From the NCBI GenBank assembly GCA_045601525.1, contig JAZRZR010000021.1, positions 1-7,325 of the forward strand: DNA of 7,325 bases, written 5' to 3'. A program made the translations under genes and the position numbers. The notes under the pieces are model-generated. The model did not search any database. It saw only the letters and a list, made by a program, of their open reading frames with translations, and had not been told where the DNA came from. The number at the start of each line of letters is the position of its first letter. The first letter of the stretch is position 1. The stretch is from SIG565 sp045601525. Its GTDB lineage: Bacteria; Bacillota; Clostridia; Oscillospirales; Acutalibacteraceae. This document shows, one piece after another, positions 1-5,787 of the stretch.

Positions 1-483
1 CTCGGCCAACTCTTCCTCTAGTTCACGGATGCGCTCCTCTTTTTCGGAAACCTCCTCGGTCAACAAATCTATTTGCTCACCCTTGGCATCATTTTCTTTA
101 ACAAGTCGTTCAACCTCTTTCACGGTCATACCCTGCAAATCGTTGTTTTCAACTAACTCCTGGCGCTCTGTAACAGGAACTGCCGCCAACAATGCGAGTT
201 TCGTAATACCCACCGTTGCATTTGACTGCAAAAACTGTTCTCCAAGATTTTCGTATGCCGCTATATAGTTATAAGCTTGTCTTTCTTTGATATTAAGAGC
301 CTGCGTTGTGTAGTCTTCAAACTCTTCATAGCCAAGTTCCTTATATAGCTTAGAATCCCTCATCTGTTTTAAGCACTTGCAGCTCTCTACCCAAGAGGCG
401 CAAGCCATATTAGCATTCATTAGAATTCTATTATGAAGCTCCAAGGCTTCATTTTTTTCTTTAGAAATTGTTAAATTTTCCAT
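1..483 (-). CDS. Helical DNA-binding-like protein with C-terminal coiled coil, cut by left edge
   Basis: 161 codons are visible, starting at the ATG at 483-481; the 3' end lies beyond the window. The start is supported by an AAGGAG ribosome binding site that overlaps the stop codon of the upstream pcfJ-like gene, so translation is probably coupled. Residues about 20-80 are helical and contain a stretch like LYKELGYEEFEDY followed by ERQAYNYIAAYE. That pattern (short helix, aromatic 'GYxxFxxY', then a putative recognition helix) is common in small phage/ICE proteins related to DUF3102 or ParB-type HTH domains. From about residue 120 it becomes highly charged and Glu/Lys rich with a heptad-like pattern ending EKEERIRELEEELAE, a probable coiled coil. 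I do not recognise a specific family. The position at the end of a rep-pcfK-pcfJ operon suggests a role in replication or element maintenance, but this is inference. Confidence 0.8.
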   Translation of the reverse strand, partial: MENLTISKEKNEALELHNRILMNANMACASWVESCKCLKQMRDSKLYKELGYEEFEDYTTQALNIKERQAYNYIAAYENLGEQFLQSNATVGITKLALLAAVPVTERQELVENNDLQGMTVKEVERLVKENDAKGEQIDLLTEEVSEKEERIRELEEELAE

Positions 484-496
484 TTTTTTCTACTCC

Positions 497-2152
497 TTAT
501 GCTGTTTTAGCAGCGGCCACTGCTATAATTTTTGGTGTACCGTCCTTATTGCGTTTGCTACCGTTCTTTACCCAATTGAGCCACAAATTGAAAAACGCCT
601 CTGCTTTTGGCGTTAAGGGTGTTCTGTTTCCTTTACCCTGCACCTGCGTTAGCCTTGTATCGTGCATTTCGATTGTGTAAAGCGGCTTATCAAGTGCCGA
701 ACACTTCCTTAAAAAGCAAATTGCAAGTTTGCCCTCAATGTGTCGGTGAGCATACCCACCCACACAATGCTGTTGTAGTTTACCCTCTCGAATAATTTCA
801 CTAATATCATTTGGGATAATTATTGAAAAAACACCATCCGTAAACTCATACTGCTTTTTGTATTTTTTCTTTATACTCTTATAGCCGCTAAGCAGCCTTT
901 GCTCATCAGCAATGCGTCGTTGTTCAAGTAATACCTGGTGATTTCTATTTGCATTATCGTGCGCTTCTTCCAAATCCTTTGGGAAAAACACAACAGGATT
1001 TGCAAGGTCATAGTTTAATTCCCTTGCCATACGGTAATAATCGGTATACTCGGTGGTAACTCTTGGAAAGGATTTTAATCCCTTCTTGTTTTTTTGTTTT
1101 ATAAGATATTCCAACCCTTGCCTTACCGGGAGAGAGAAATCTTGCAACATTTTAATTGCTGATTCGATATACCAAGCACCACCACACTCTTGGTTGTATC
1201 TTGAAATGGTTTTCCAAGAAGGATTAGGCATTGTTTTTCTTAAAACTTTTCGTGTTTTTAGGATATCAATAGTTCCTCCAAGCGCCTTAAATTCCTTGTA
1301 TTCTCCCTTTGTCATTTTGAAAAAATCATATATTGTTTTGGCTTTCCAATCCACAAAAGGCCCGCTTTTGATTCCAGCCTCGATAAGATTCTCCACAACA
1401 TCATAATGCCCCAACTTTTGCAACATTTCAATTTGTGAGTATTTAGCAAAACTAACAAGATATTTTACCATCTTAATTTCGGCCTTATATAAATCCGAGC
1501 AGGCATTAAGTAGGTAATCAGCACGACGGTTCGCATATTCTGCTAACATATTGTATTTCAAGAAAGTGTTTTCAAGGCGATTTGTTCCAATTAGCGTGTA
1601 GCTGTTATCTACTGGATATCCCATAGCATTTCTTGGAACAAACGGTTCCGAAATTACATTGTATTCACCCCATCCTAAATACCAGTGGTATTTATATTTC
1701 TTTTGTTGTGATGGTGTAAGATAATACTTTGCTACACAGTTATATTCTATTCTCGGATAATACCCTCCTTTAGAATAACTTTTAGTTGCCTCAAAGCACT
1801 GTATATACACTTTGTTTTCACCGCGGGTTTGAATCACGCAAACCCGTTGTTCCTCGTCTAAATTTTTGCAACTTTTGGCGCTGCCTTTGTTTTTTATTAC
1901 AGCACGAATTTTACACTTAGGACAATGGTATTCTTCATTATGTCTTACACGCTGCAACACATAAATATCATCTGTTGTCAATCGACAAACATTTGGAATT
2001 AAAAATGTTTTCCCGCAATGAGAACAAGTAAACTCCCTGTCGCCTCGCTTGTTTATCGTTTCATAAAACAAATATGTAGTAAAACAATCGTTCACTGACT
2101 CTTTTTCAGACTCGCTCAATTCCCTAAAATGTGGTATTTCCTCTCTATACAT
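497..2152 (-). CDS. PcfJ-like protein with N-terminal zinc ribbon
   Basis: 551 aa. The ATG at 2152 was chosen over the longer frame opening at 2227. It has GGAGG seven bases upstream and lies two bases after the stop of the preceding gene, whereas the longer frame would overlap that gene with an atypical sequence. Residues 43-80 hold two CxxC pairs (C43, C46, C77, C80), a probable zinc ribbon. The C-terminal part, about residues 430-540, carries the hallmark of the PcfJ family (named after a gene of conjugative plasmid pCF10): IIREGKLQQHCVGGY with C463, then ICFLRK, then PLYTIEM and a Q-rich QVQGKGN segment. The biochemical function of PcfJ proteins is not established to my knowledge; they occur in conjugative elements and phages, often beside PcfK. 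Here it follows the PcfK-like gene directly, so the two are probably co-translated. Family confidence is high; function is unknown. Confidence 0.92.
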   Translation of the reverse strand: MYREEIPHFRELSESEKESVNDCFTTYLFYETINKRGDREFTCSHCGKTFLIPNVCRLTTDDIYVLQRVRHNEEYHCPKCKIRAVIKNKGSAKSCKNLDEEQRVCVIQTRGENKVYIQCFEATKSYSKGGYYPRIEYNCVAKYYLTPSQQKKYKYHWYLGWGEYNVISEPFVPRNAMGYPVDNSYTLIGTNRLENTFLKYNMLAEYANRRADYLLNACSDLYKAEIKMVKYLVSFAKYSQIEMLQKLGHYDVVENLIEAGIKSGPFVDWKAKTIYDFFKMTKGEYKEFKALGGTIDILKTRKVLRKTMPNPSWKTISRYNQECGGAWYIESAIKMLQDFSLPVRQGLEYLIKQKNKKGLKSFPRVTTEYTDYYRMARELNYDLANPVVFFPKDLEEAHDNANRNHQVLLEQRRIADEQRLLSGYKSIKKKYKKQYEFTDGVFSIIIPNDISEIIREGKLQQHCVGGYAHRHIEGKLAICFLRKCSALDKPLYTIEMHDTRLTQVQGKGNRTPLTPKAEAFFNLWLNWVKNGSKRNKDGTPKIIAVAAAKTA

Positions 2153-2154
2153 AG

Positions 2155-2523
2155 TTATACCTCCAACAAATCCTCGAGTGAAAAATCCATAGAGTTTATC
2201 GCGTGACCGCTTTCTACTGAAGCACAAAGATTAACTGTCATATTAAACGTAATATCCGCTCCTTCAAAATAAAACTGCACCGCTCTGCGATACGCTTCGA
2301 TATCGCTTATACTATTCCCAACATCTTTGGCCACTGCTTTCATACAGTCAGCAAAAGTGCCGCTATGTTCCAAGATTGCTTGCGCAAACTCGCTGTTTTG
2401 CCTTGAAAATTCTATAAGTGCTTTTTTAACCGGCTCACTCATAGCCTTTTCCTTATTTCCGCTTACCTTTTCCTGCTCTTTGGTTAATTTAAGTGTAATA
2501 TTGTGTATCATTAATTCGCTCAT
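2155..2523 (-). CDS. PcfK-like / AcrIIA9-family protein
   Basis: 122 aa, starting at ATG 2523 with AAAGGAG about ten bases upstream. The core matches the pattern I know from PcfK-like proteins: EFAQAILEHSGTFADCMKAV, then SISDIEAYRRAVQFYFEGAD, then a beta-rich hydrophobic strand (ITFNMTVNL). It ends with an acidic tail (DFSLEDLLEV). PcfK-like proteins (Pfam PcfK) are small, sit beside PcfJ, and from memory include the family annotated as Cas9 inhibitor AcrIIA9. Whether this member inhibits Cas9 cannot be judged from sequence; many relatives are probably general element proteins. It is 15 bp downstream of the Rep gene and 2 bp upstream of the PcfJ start, a tight rep-pcfK-pcfJ block. The family call is reasonably sure, the anti-CRISPR role is only possible. 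Confidence 0.85.
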   Translation of the reverse strand: MSELMIHNITLKLTKEQEKVSGNKEKAMSEPVKKALIEFSRQNSEFAQAILEHSGTFADCMKAVAKDVGNSISDIEAYRRAVQFYFEGADITFNMTVNLCASVESGHAINSMDFSLEDLLEV

Positions 2524-2538
2524 TTGAGGTTTGCTCCT

Positions 2539-3459
2539 TTATTCTCTTTTTATTGGGATGATTTTACCTTTAGGATTAAGTGTAGCCCAATTCTCCCTAA
2601 TCCATTTACTATTTTTGCGGCGAGTGTATCTTATTGCTTCGCTTCCCGTAATTCTACGGCCGTCATCGTCATAACAAACAAAATTAGGCGGCAGCTTAAC
2701 CATACGGTAAAACAAATACGGTCGACAAGTCACGGGGTTTATATCCGCCTTTATCGAGTCGGTATCAATAAAGTATCCAGCCCACGCTATAGGTGGTTCC
2801 TTCCACTTGATATCTTCTATAACTTGCGGTTTTTCGGGCTGTGGTATCTTGCAGTTCCTTGAACAAGTCCAATGCTTAACCCCATACGGCTCAGCAAAAT
2901 CTTCGCTCGGAGGCACCGATTTTTCAGCTTGGTTAAATATGTAAGCCGCAAGAGAACTGTATTCCCCTGTATCATATAACCCTCGATACTCGGGCGGCCT
3001 TGCTTTCAAACTCGCCTTTATATGCGTTTGCCATAGGCTTGTTATTCTCTTAATATCCACCCCCTTGTTAACTACAATGTGGTGATGCAGTGCTCCTCGC
3101 TCTCCATAAGCCGTAGTTTTAACCCACTTAAGCTCTATGCCGCTATTTTTATACCTGCGTGATAGCTTTCTCAAAAAATATTTCAACTGAGTTTTAGCCG
3201 CTTCTAATGTCGCTGGTCGATTATTTCTTTCGTAATGCAAGGTGATAAACCAATCATCCGGTCCAAAATTCTCATTAAGTATCCTTGTAAGCCGTCTAAT
3301 TGCCAATTCATCATTATAGGCTTCCTGTTGCACACTGCTAACACCACCCCTGTTGGCATACTCTCTTGTAAATCCATCACCATATTTTGTGGGGTATGTT
3401 TCTATGATTTCAACAGTCCGCCCTGCCCTGACCACCGTTCTATGATATAATGCCTTCAT
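2539..3459 (-). CDS. HUH-type rolling-circle replication initiator
   Basis: 306 aa with ATG at 3459 and AGGGAG five bases upstream. Three features of Rep/relaxase HUH endonucleases are visible in order: motif 1, DDWFITLHY (68-76); motif 2, GALHHHIVV with the metal-binding histidines at 125-127; and motif 3, YSSLAAYIFNQ with Y173 as the likely nucleophile in a single-tyrosine arrangement. Downstream, WTCSRNCKIPQP (197-208) resembles the 'SrNL..P' segment after motif 3 in the Rep ORF2/G2P-type group. The enzyme would nick one strand at the double-strand origin, bind the 5' end covalently and start rolling-circle replication. The upstream gap (3460-3732) is rich in hairpins and is the natural candidate origin. 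A conjugative relaxase is an alternative, but the length and the DnaD-like gene upstream favour replication. The last ~70 residues are basic and have no domain I recognise. Confidence 0.88.
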   Translation of the reverse strand: MKALYHRTVVRAGRTVEIIETYPTKYGDGFTREYANRGGVSSVQQEAYNDELAIRRLTRILNENFGPDDWFITLHYERNNRPATLEAAKTQLKYFLRKLSRRYKNSGIELKWVKTTAYGERGALHHHIVVNKGVDIKRITSLWQTHIKASLKARPPEYRGLYDTGEYSSLAAYIFNQAEKSVPPSEDFAEPYGVKHWTCSRNCKIPQPEKPQVIEDIKWKEPPIAWAGYFIDTDSIKADINPVTCRPYLFYRMVKLPPNFVCYDDDGRRITGSEAIRYTRRKNSKWIRENWATLNPKGKIIPIKRE

Positions 3460-3515
3460 TTTTACTCCCTTAATTTACAAAATGGTTCTAAAGTTAAGAC
3501 TACTTATCAAGGCTT

Positions 3516-3543
3516 AAAAGGGACTCGCACCCTTTTTTATTTT
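3516..3543 (+). terminator. Short hairpin with T-tract
   Basis: AAAAGGG (3516-3522) pairs with CCCTTTT (3530-3536) around a 7-nt loop, followed on the + strand by more T residues and TATTTTC. It has the shape of a weak rightward terminator, perhaps stopping antisense transcription. Because the stem is A-tract/T-tract it could act on both strands. The stem has only three G-C pairs, hence modest confidence. Confidence 0.35.
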
Positions 3544-3570
3544 CAAAACGCCTCCGCTTTTTCGCCCTCA

Positions 3571-3598
3571 GGTCCCCCTTAAAAACCAAAGGGGGACC
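3571..3598. repeat. Strong 10-bp hairpin, candidate origin structure
   Basis: GGTCCCCCTT (3571-3580) and AAGGGGGACC (3589-3598) form a perfect 10-bp stem with an 8-nt loop. Neither side has a clean T-run (the + side reads ATCTTATTTT), so it is not a textbook terminator. HUH initiators usually nick near such cruciform-prone hairpins. The flanking CTTATTTTG (3601-3609) differs by one base from CTTATCTTG, the core I recall for pC194-type nick sites; the match is short and only suggestive. Confidence 0.6.
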
Positions 3599-3637
3599 AT
3601 CTTATTTTGGAGATAAAAGTAGAATATATTTTAACCC

Positions 3638-3666
3638 TTGATAAATCACCATATTTGTGTTATAAT
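3638..3666 (+). promoter_or_regulatory. Consensus sigma-A promoter for a short RNA
   Basis: TTGATA (3638-3643), exactly 17 bp, then TATAAT (3661-3666). The expected start is a G at about 3671-3673. There is no rightward gene until 6258 and an intrinsic terminator lies about 60 bp downstream, so this promoter should make only a small RNA. Its -35 lies within the right arm of the 18-bp inverted repeat, so a protein binding there could repress it. Confidence 0.7.
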
Positions 3667-3676
3667 AAGGGTGCAA
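3648..3676 (-). promoter_or_regulatory. Possible weak leftward promoter for rep
   Basis: On the minus strand TTGCAC (3676-3671), 17 bp, then TATGGT (3653-3648). The -10 is poor (4 of 6). It is superimposed on the rightward promoter at 3638-3666. If active it would start a roughly 180-nt leader before the rep gene, including the strong hairpin. Otherwise rep is reached by read-through from the upstream genes. Confidence 0.3.
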
Positions 3677-3734
3677 ATTGAGGTTTGCATTTTTTGCCGT
3701 GTCGGGCGCTGCTCAGCCCGATGCGGCTCTTTTT
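3673..3734 (+). ncRNA. Predicted two-hairpin small RNA (~62 nt)
   Basis: The RNA is predicted from a consensus promoter upstream (3638-3666) and a terminator at its end. Hairpin 1 pairs TGCAAA (3672-3677) with TTTGCA (3684-3689) around the loop TTGAGG and is followed by six Ts. Hairpin 2 is the terminator at 3696-3734. The first loop contains UUGA, which fits the YUNR loop motif seen in plasmid antisense copy-control RNAs, but YUNR is short and common. The RNA is antisense to any leftward transcript running from the DnaD-like gene into rep, so it could act as a countertranscribed regulator of rep. No Rfam family is recognised. Expression is unproven. Confidence 0.5.
3696..3734 (+). terminator. 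Rightward intrinsic terminator
   Basis: GCCG and TCGGGC (3696-3707) pair with GCCCGA and CGGC (3716-3727), interrupted by a TG/TG mismatch, with an 8-nt loop, followed by CTCTTTTT. The T-run is on the + strand only; on the minus strand the hairpin is followed by an A-run. It therefore terminates the small RNA and not the leftward operon. Its T-run overlaps the stop codon of the leftward gene at 3733. Confidence 0.7.
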
Positions 3735-4380
3735 ATATCTTCTCACAAATAGTACCTCCTTTTTTTAATATTTCTTCTACGGCCTGTGCATCGTAGGTAG
3801 CCATTTGATTTTGCTTTTTGGCAGCCTTGCCGGCTTCAAATTCTTCTAAGGTGTATATTCTCTCACATACACAGCGTTCCAATATTCGCTTACAATATAT
3901 CCACGGTCTTTGACGCCGTGCCGCTATACCCATACAATGAGTTATAAGCTTGTCCGAAACACCTTGTTTAATAAATACTGCAATATCCTCGCTTATAACA
4001 GGTGTTATAAGTCCGTTAAAATATTTGTTATATTCAGTTAAGCAAAGCGTTATCGCTTCCTCCCGCACCGATGCGGTCGGTAAACACTTTACATATTTAA
4101 TGGTTTTGCCGAGTCTTGCAGCTTCGGTAATCTCCCCTTCCATACCGGGTGACACCTTGCCTCCAAACACCCAAACTTCATCACATAAAGTCATAAGTTT
4201 CTTTCCAAGTTCCAATGCCTGAATTCTTTCTTCGGGGTTTCTGTCATCAACGATTCCGTGCAACATCGTGTGCGGAATAATTGCCATATTGCCCTTCGAT
4301 ACAACATATTTTCCGTAACGCTTGGCCGTTTGGTAGTTTTCCTCAATGCCTCCGTATTGTGAACACACATATACAATCAT
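3733..4380 (-). CDS. DUF4406/DUF7768-like domain fused to DnaD-like domain
   Basis: 215 aa, ATG at 4380, overlapping the stop of the upstream gene as ATGA; AAGGAG lies just upstream. Residues 1-98 look like the nucleoside 2-deoxyribosyltransferase fold of DUF4406/DUF7768: VYVCSQYGG at the start, IIPHTML (34-40), NPEERIQALELG (48-59), LCDEVWVFGG (65-74) and SPGMEGEITEA (77-87). Residues about 103-185 resemble the C-terminal domain of DnaD/DnaB helicase loaders: YNKYFNGLITPVISEDIAVF, then DKLITHCMGIAARR, then PWIYCKRILERC (YIxxIL-type motif), then YTLEEFEAG. The tail is basic. DnaD-like domains bind ssDNA and help load the replicative helicase, so the protein probably serves element replication together with the HUH Rep downstream. 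The role of the first domain (nucleotide or NAD binding or hydrolysis) is unknown. The fusion is seen in one uninterrupted frame; domain calls are by eye. Confidence 0.82.
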   Translation of the reverse strand: MIVYVCSQYGGIEENYQTAKRYGKYVVSKGNMAIIPHTMLHGIVDDRNPEERIQALELGKKLMTLCDEVWVFGGKVSPGMEGEITEAARLGKTIKYVKCLPTASVREEAITLCLTEYNKYFNGLITPVISEDIAVFIKQGVSDKLITHCMGIAARRQRPWIYCKRILERCVCERIYTLEEFEAGKAAKKQNQMATYDAQAVEEILKKGGTICEKI

Positions 4381-4910
4381 TTTCTCCTTCGCCTCCCTTC
4401 AAGAACTTCACTGCAAATATCCATCGCATTTAGAACGGCACTCTTTAGGGTGTCGTTCATTTTATTTTCCACAACAAAGCGGCACAATTCTAATCTATAT
4501 TCCCGAATTTCATCGCTTGGCATTTCGGGGATATGTTTTCTTGCCGATTCACCGTCACGCCGTTCAAATAAAATCCTTTGGCAAGCACCGAGCTGTGCAA
4601 AATATTTCATTTCCCTTATTTGACCATTTTTGTGCCACTCTCTCAACTGTTCATACTTGGCCGTTATTTCTTCGGTCCTCATTTTTTGGAGTTTTTCTTT
4701 TTCCTCGATAATGCTTTCCTCAGGCGCAAAGTATAACGGAATCTTCAACGCTCTAAGTGTAGATTTGTATCCACAAAAACTTATGGTCTCACCGCCAACT
4801 CTATATTCACATTCATCACAGTGACGGCTACATATATGTACTCCGAATTTTGCACAATCTGCTATCTCTGGATGCTTTCGGCCACAAACCGGACAGTACT
4901 TTGTTACCAT
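4377..4910 (-). CDS. Cys-rich putative zinc-binding protein, function unknown
   Basis: 177 aa, ATG at 4910, overlapping the stop of the preceding membrane-protein gene by 7 bp. There is no strong ribosome binding site (only G-rich sequence), so translational coupling is likely. The N-terminus is rich in metal ligands: C6-x2-C9, C19, H25, C27, H30, C31-x2-C34 and C46, suggesting one or two zinc sites. The middle (about 66-100) is charged and helical (EESIIEEKEKLQKMRTEEI). The C-terminal region (about 128-170) is helical. The final EGRRRRK is encoded by the purine-rich stretch that also supplies the ribosome binding site of the next gene, so the basic tail may partly reflect that double use. 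I do not recognise the family. The neighbouring DnaD-like gene suggests a replication-related accessory role (inference). Confidence 0.8.
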   Translation of the reverse strand: MVTKYCPVCGRKHPEIADCAKFGVHICSRHCDECEYRVGGETISFCGYKSTLRALKIPLYFAPEESIIEEKEKLQKMRTEEITAKYEQLREWHKNGQIREMKYFAQLGACQRILFERRDGESARKHIPEMPSDEIREYRLELCRFVVENKMNDTLKSAVLNAMDICSEVLEGRRRRK

Positions 4911-5158
4911 CGGCCCCGAACCCCCAGCTCCACTAATGCTATATGATTTTTTGCATTAAATCTTAAAATACTATTTTCGGATTTTAGTTTTTGTGAGATT
5001 CCGTTTTCTCTTAGATACATTTGCTTCCACTCAAAACTTCTCGTTCGCTCAGCCTTTAGTTTTGCGTATGCTAAAATACTATATGCTAATGAAATTATCG
5101 CCACCGTAGCCGCTACCAAAAACATAATCAATAAAAAATTAAAACGTGCTTGGTCCAT
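4904..5158 (-). CDS. Small single-pass membrane protein
   Basis: 84 aa. The ATG at 5158 was chosen over an upstream start because it has a perfect AAAGGAGGT seven bases ahead, and a longer start would overlap the upstream HTH gene. Residues about 6-30 (FNFLLIMFLVAATVAIISLA and on) form one transmembrane helix, followed by a basic, helical cytoplasmic-type tail (KLKAERTRSFEWKQMYLREN). The tail resembles the short coiled-coil segments of small phage/ICE membrane proteins. No signal peptidase site stands out. The 7-bp overlap with the Cys-rich gene downstream links the two. Function is unknown. It is too far from any lysis cassette to call a holin. Confidence 0.8.
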   Translation of the reverse strand: MDQARFNFLLIMFLVAATVAIISLAYSILAYAKLKAERTRSFEWKQMYLRENGISQKLKSENSILRFNAKNHIALVELGVRGRW

Positions 5159-5190
5159 TATCTTACCTCCTTTGCAGTCAACTGCAAAAC

Positions 5191-5457
5191 TTATATTTCC
5201 CCGCCCGAAACAATAAGAGGAATATCCGCCGCTATACAACACTTGCGTAAATGCTCAAGACGTAACTGTTCAGGGTGGTTGACAAATTTTTGAACCGTGC
5301 TGCGACCAACTCCCGCCCTTGTGGCCAATTCATCATACGAGATTTTACGAAACACTTTTTCTCTGATTATTGCTCTTAAAACACGGTCTTGCCTGCGAAA
5401 TGTCTTTTCCATTTCAGCTCGTCGCTGGTCTTCAAGAGTTAGTATTACTTTTGGCAT
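5191..5457 (-). CDS. Small XRE/Cro-type HTH protein
   Basis: 88 aa. The ATG at 5457 was preferred to the GTG at 5466, because GGAGG abuts that GTG but lies nine bases before the ATG. The N-terminal half (1-38) is a charged helix (LTLEDQRRAEMEKTFRRQDR). An HTH follows at about 40-80: KISYDELATRAGVGRSTVQKF with helix 2 'DELATRAGV' and recognition helix 'GRSTVQKFV', then LEHLRKCCIAADIPL, as in lambda-repressor-like folds. Length and position suggest a DNA-binding regulator within the early operon, perhaps acting on replication or late promoters (inference). It starts one base after the stop of the small membrane-protein gene upstream. Confidence 0.85.
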   Translation of the reverse strand: MPKVILTLEDQRRAEMEKTFRRQDRVLRAIIREKVFRKISYDELATRAGVGRSTVQKFVNHPEQLRLEHLRKCCIAADIPLIVSGGEI

Positions 5458-5458
5458 A

Positions 5459-5641
5459 CTATTCACCCTCCTTAAATGTTAATATTTTTGTTACGGTTTT
5501 ACTTGTAAAATCCTTGTCAGGCTGTTGGTATCCGTTTTCCTTCATCCAGGCTACCAATACCATAACTAATAATCGGTATTTAATTCCTAAAATAATAGCC
5601 ACAGCCAATGCTAATGCTAATACAATTATGGCAATCAACAT
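5459..5641 (-). CDS. Small membrane protein, 60 aa
   Basis: The ATG at 5641 has AAGGAGG seven bases upstream. The N-terminal residues 1-31 are almost entirely hydrophobic (LIAIIVLALALAVAIILGIK and LLVMVLVAWM), enough for one long or two short transmembrane segments separated by KYR. A hydrophilic tail follows (KENGYQQPDKDFTSKTV). There are no cysteines and no lipobox. It is the first well-supported gene after the Cro-like gene and the structured segment at 5664-5853. Function is unknown; the overall look is of a small phage/ICE membrane protein. Confidence 0.75.
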   Translation of the reverse strand: MLIAIIVLALALAVAIILGIKYRLLVMVLVAWMKENGYQQPDKDFTSKTVTKILTFKEGE

Positions 5642-5787
5642 AATCTCTCCTCCTTCTTTTTGGCACTTACAACTGCACAGCCGCCACAACCTTGTATTGT
5701 AAGTTGGTAGCTTTTAAGGGAACATTGGGCGACATAAAAACCTTCAGGGCATTTCGCGATTAAGGAGATTCGCCAAACACCAATCAT
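5635..5787 (-). CDS. Doubtful 50-aa Cys-rich peptide
   Basis: An open frame with ATG at 5787 and stop at 5635, overlapping the next start by 7 bp, an arrangement also used at 4904-4910. The peptide has four cysteines (C13, C22, C34, C37; the last two as GCGGC), which could bind zinc, and a basic tail. Against it, there is no ribosome binding site before the ATG, and the frame lies within the strongly structured segment at 5664-5853. The frame stays open upstream to a TTG at 5883, also without a ribosome binding site. It may be a real small gene or simply leader sequence. Confidence 0.35.
   Translation of the reverse strand: MIGVWRISLIAKCPEGFYVAQCSLKSYQLTIQGCGGCAVVSAKKKEERLC

Larger units (their letters stand above)
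3502..3646. repeat. 18-bp imperfect inverted repeat flanking hairpin region
   Basis: The arm at 3502-3519 and the arm at 3629-3646 are reverse complements at 16 of 18 positions, with a perfect 9-bp core CCTTGATAA (right arm 3636-3644). They enclose two further hairpins (3516-3536 and 3571-3598). The right arm contains the -35 hexamer of the rightward promoter at 3638. Such spaced inverted repeats upstream of a HUH rep gene could be Rep-binding sites (inference). Confidence 0.6.

Noticed and set aside
1053..1406. 117-aa rightward open frame opposite the PcfJ-like gene
   Set aside because: It is antisense to a well-supported gene, has no ribosome binding site and a composition typical of a shadow frame. 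Other rightward frames left of 6258 were rejected on the same grounds.
2153..2227. Longer N-terminus for the PcfJ-like protein
   Set aside because: It overlaps the PcfK-like gene, lacks a ribosome binding site, and the ATG at 2152 has a well-placed GGAGG.
3571..3600. Leader peptide of 10 codons starting at ATG 3600 on the minus strand
   Set aside because: It has no ribosome binding site, lies almost wholly in the hairpin, and its sequence shows no attenuation-type codon run.
3696..3734. Terminator of the leftward operon after the DnaD-like gene
   Set aside because: On the minus strand the hairpin is followed by an A-run rather than a T-run, so it does not fit a leftward intrinsic terminator.
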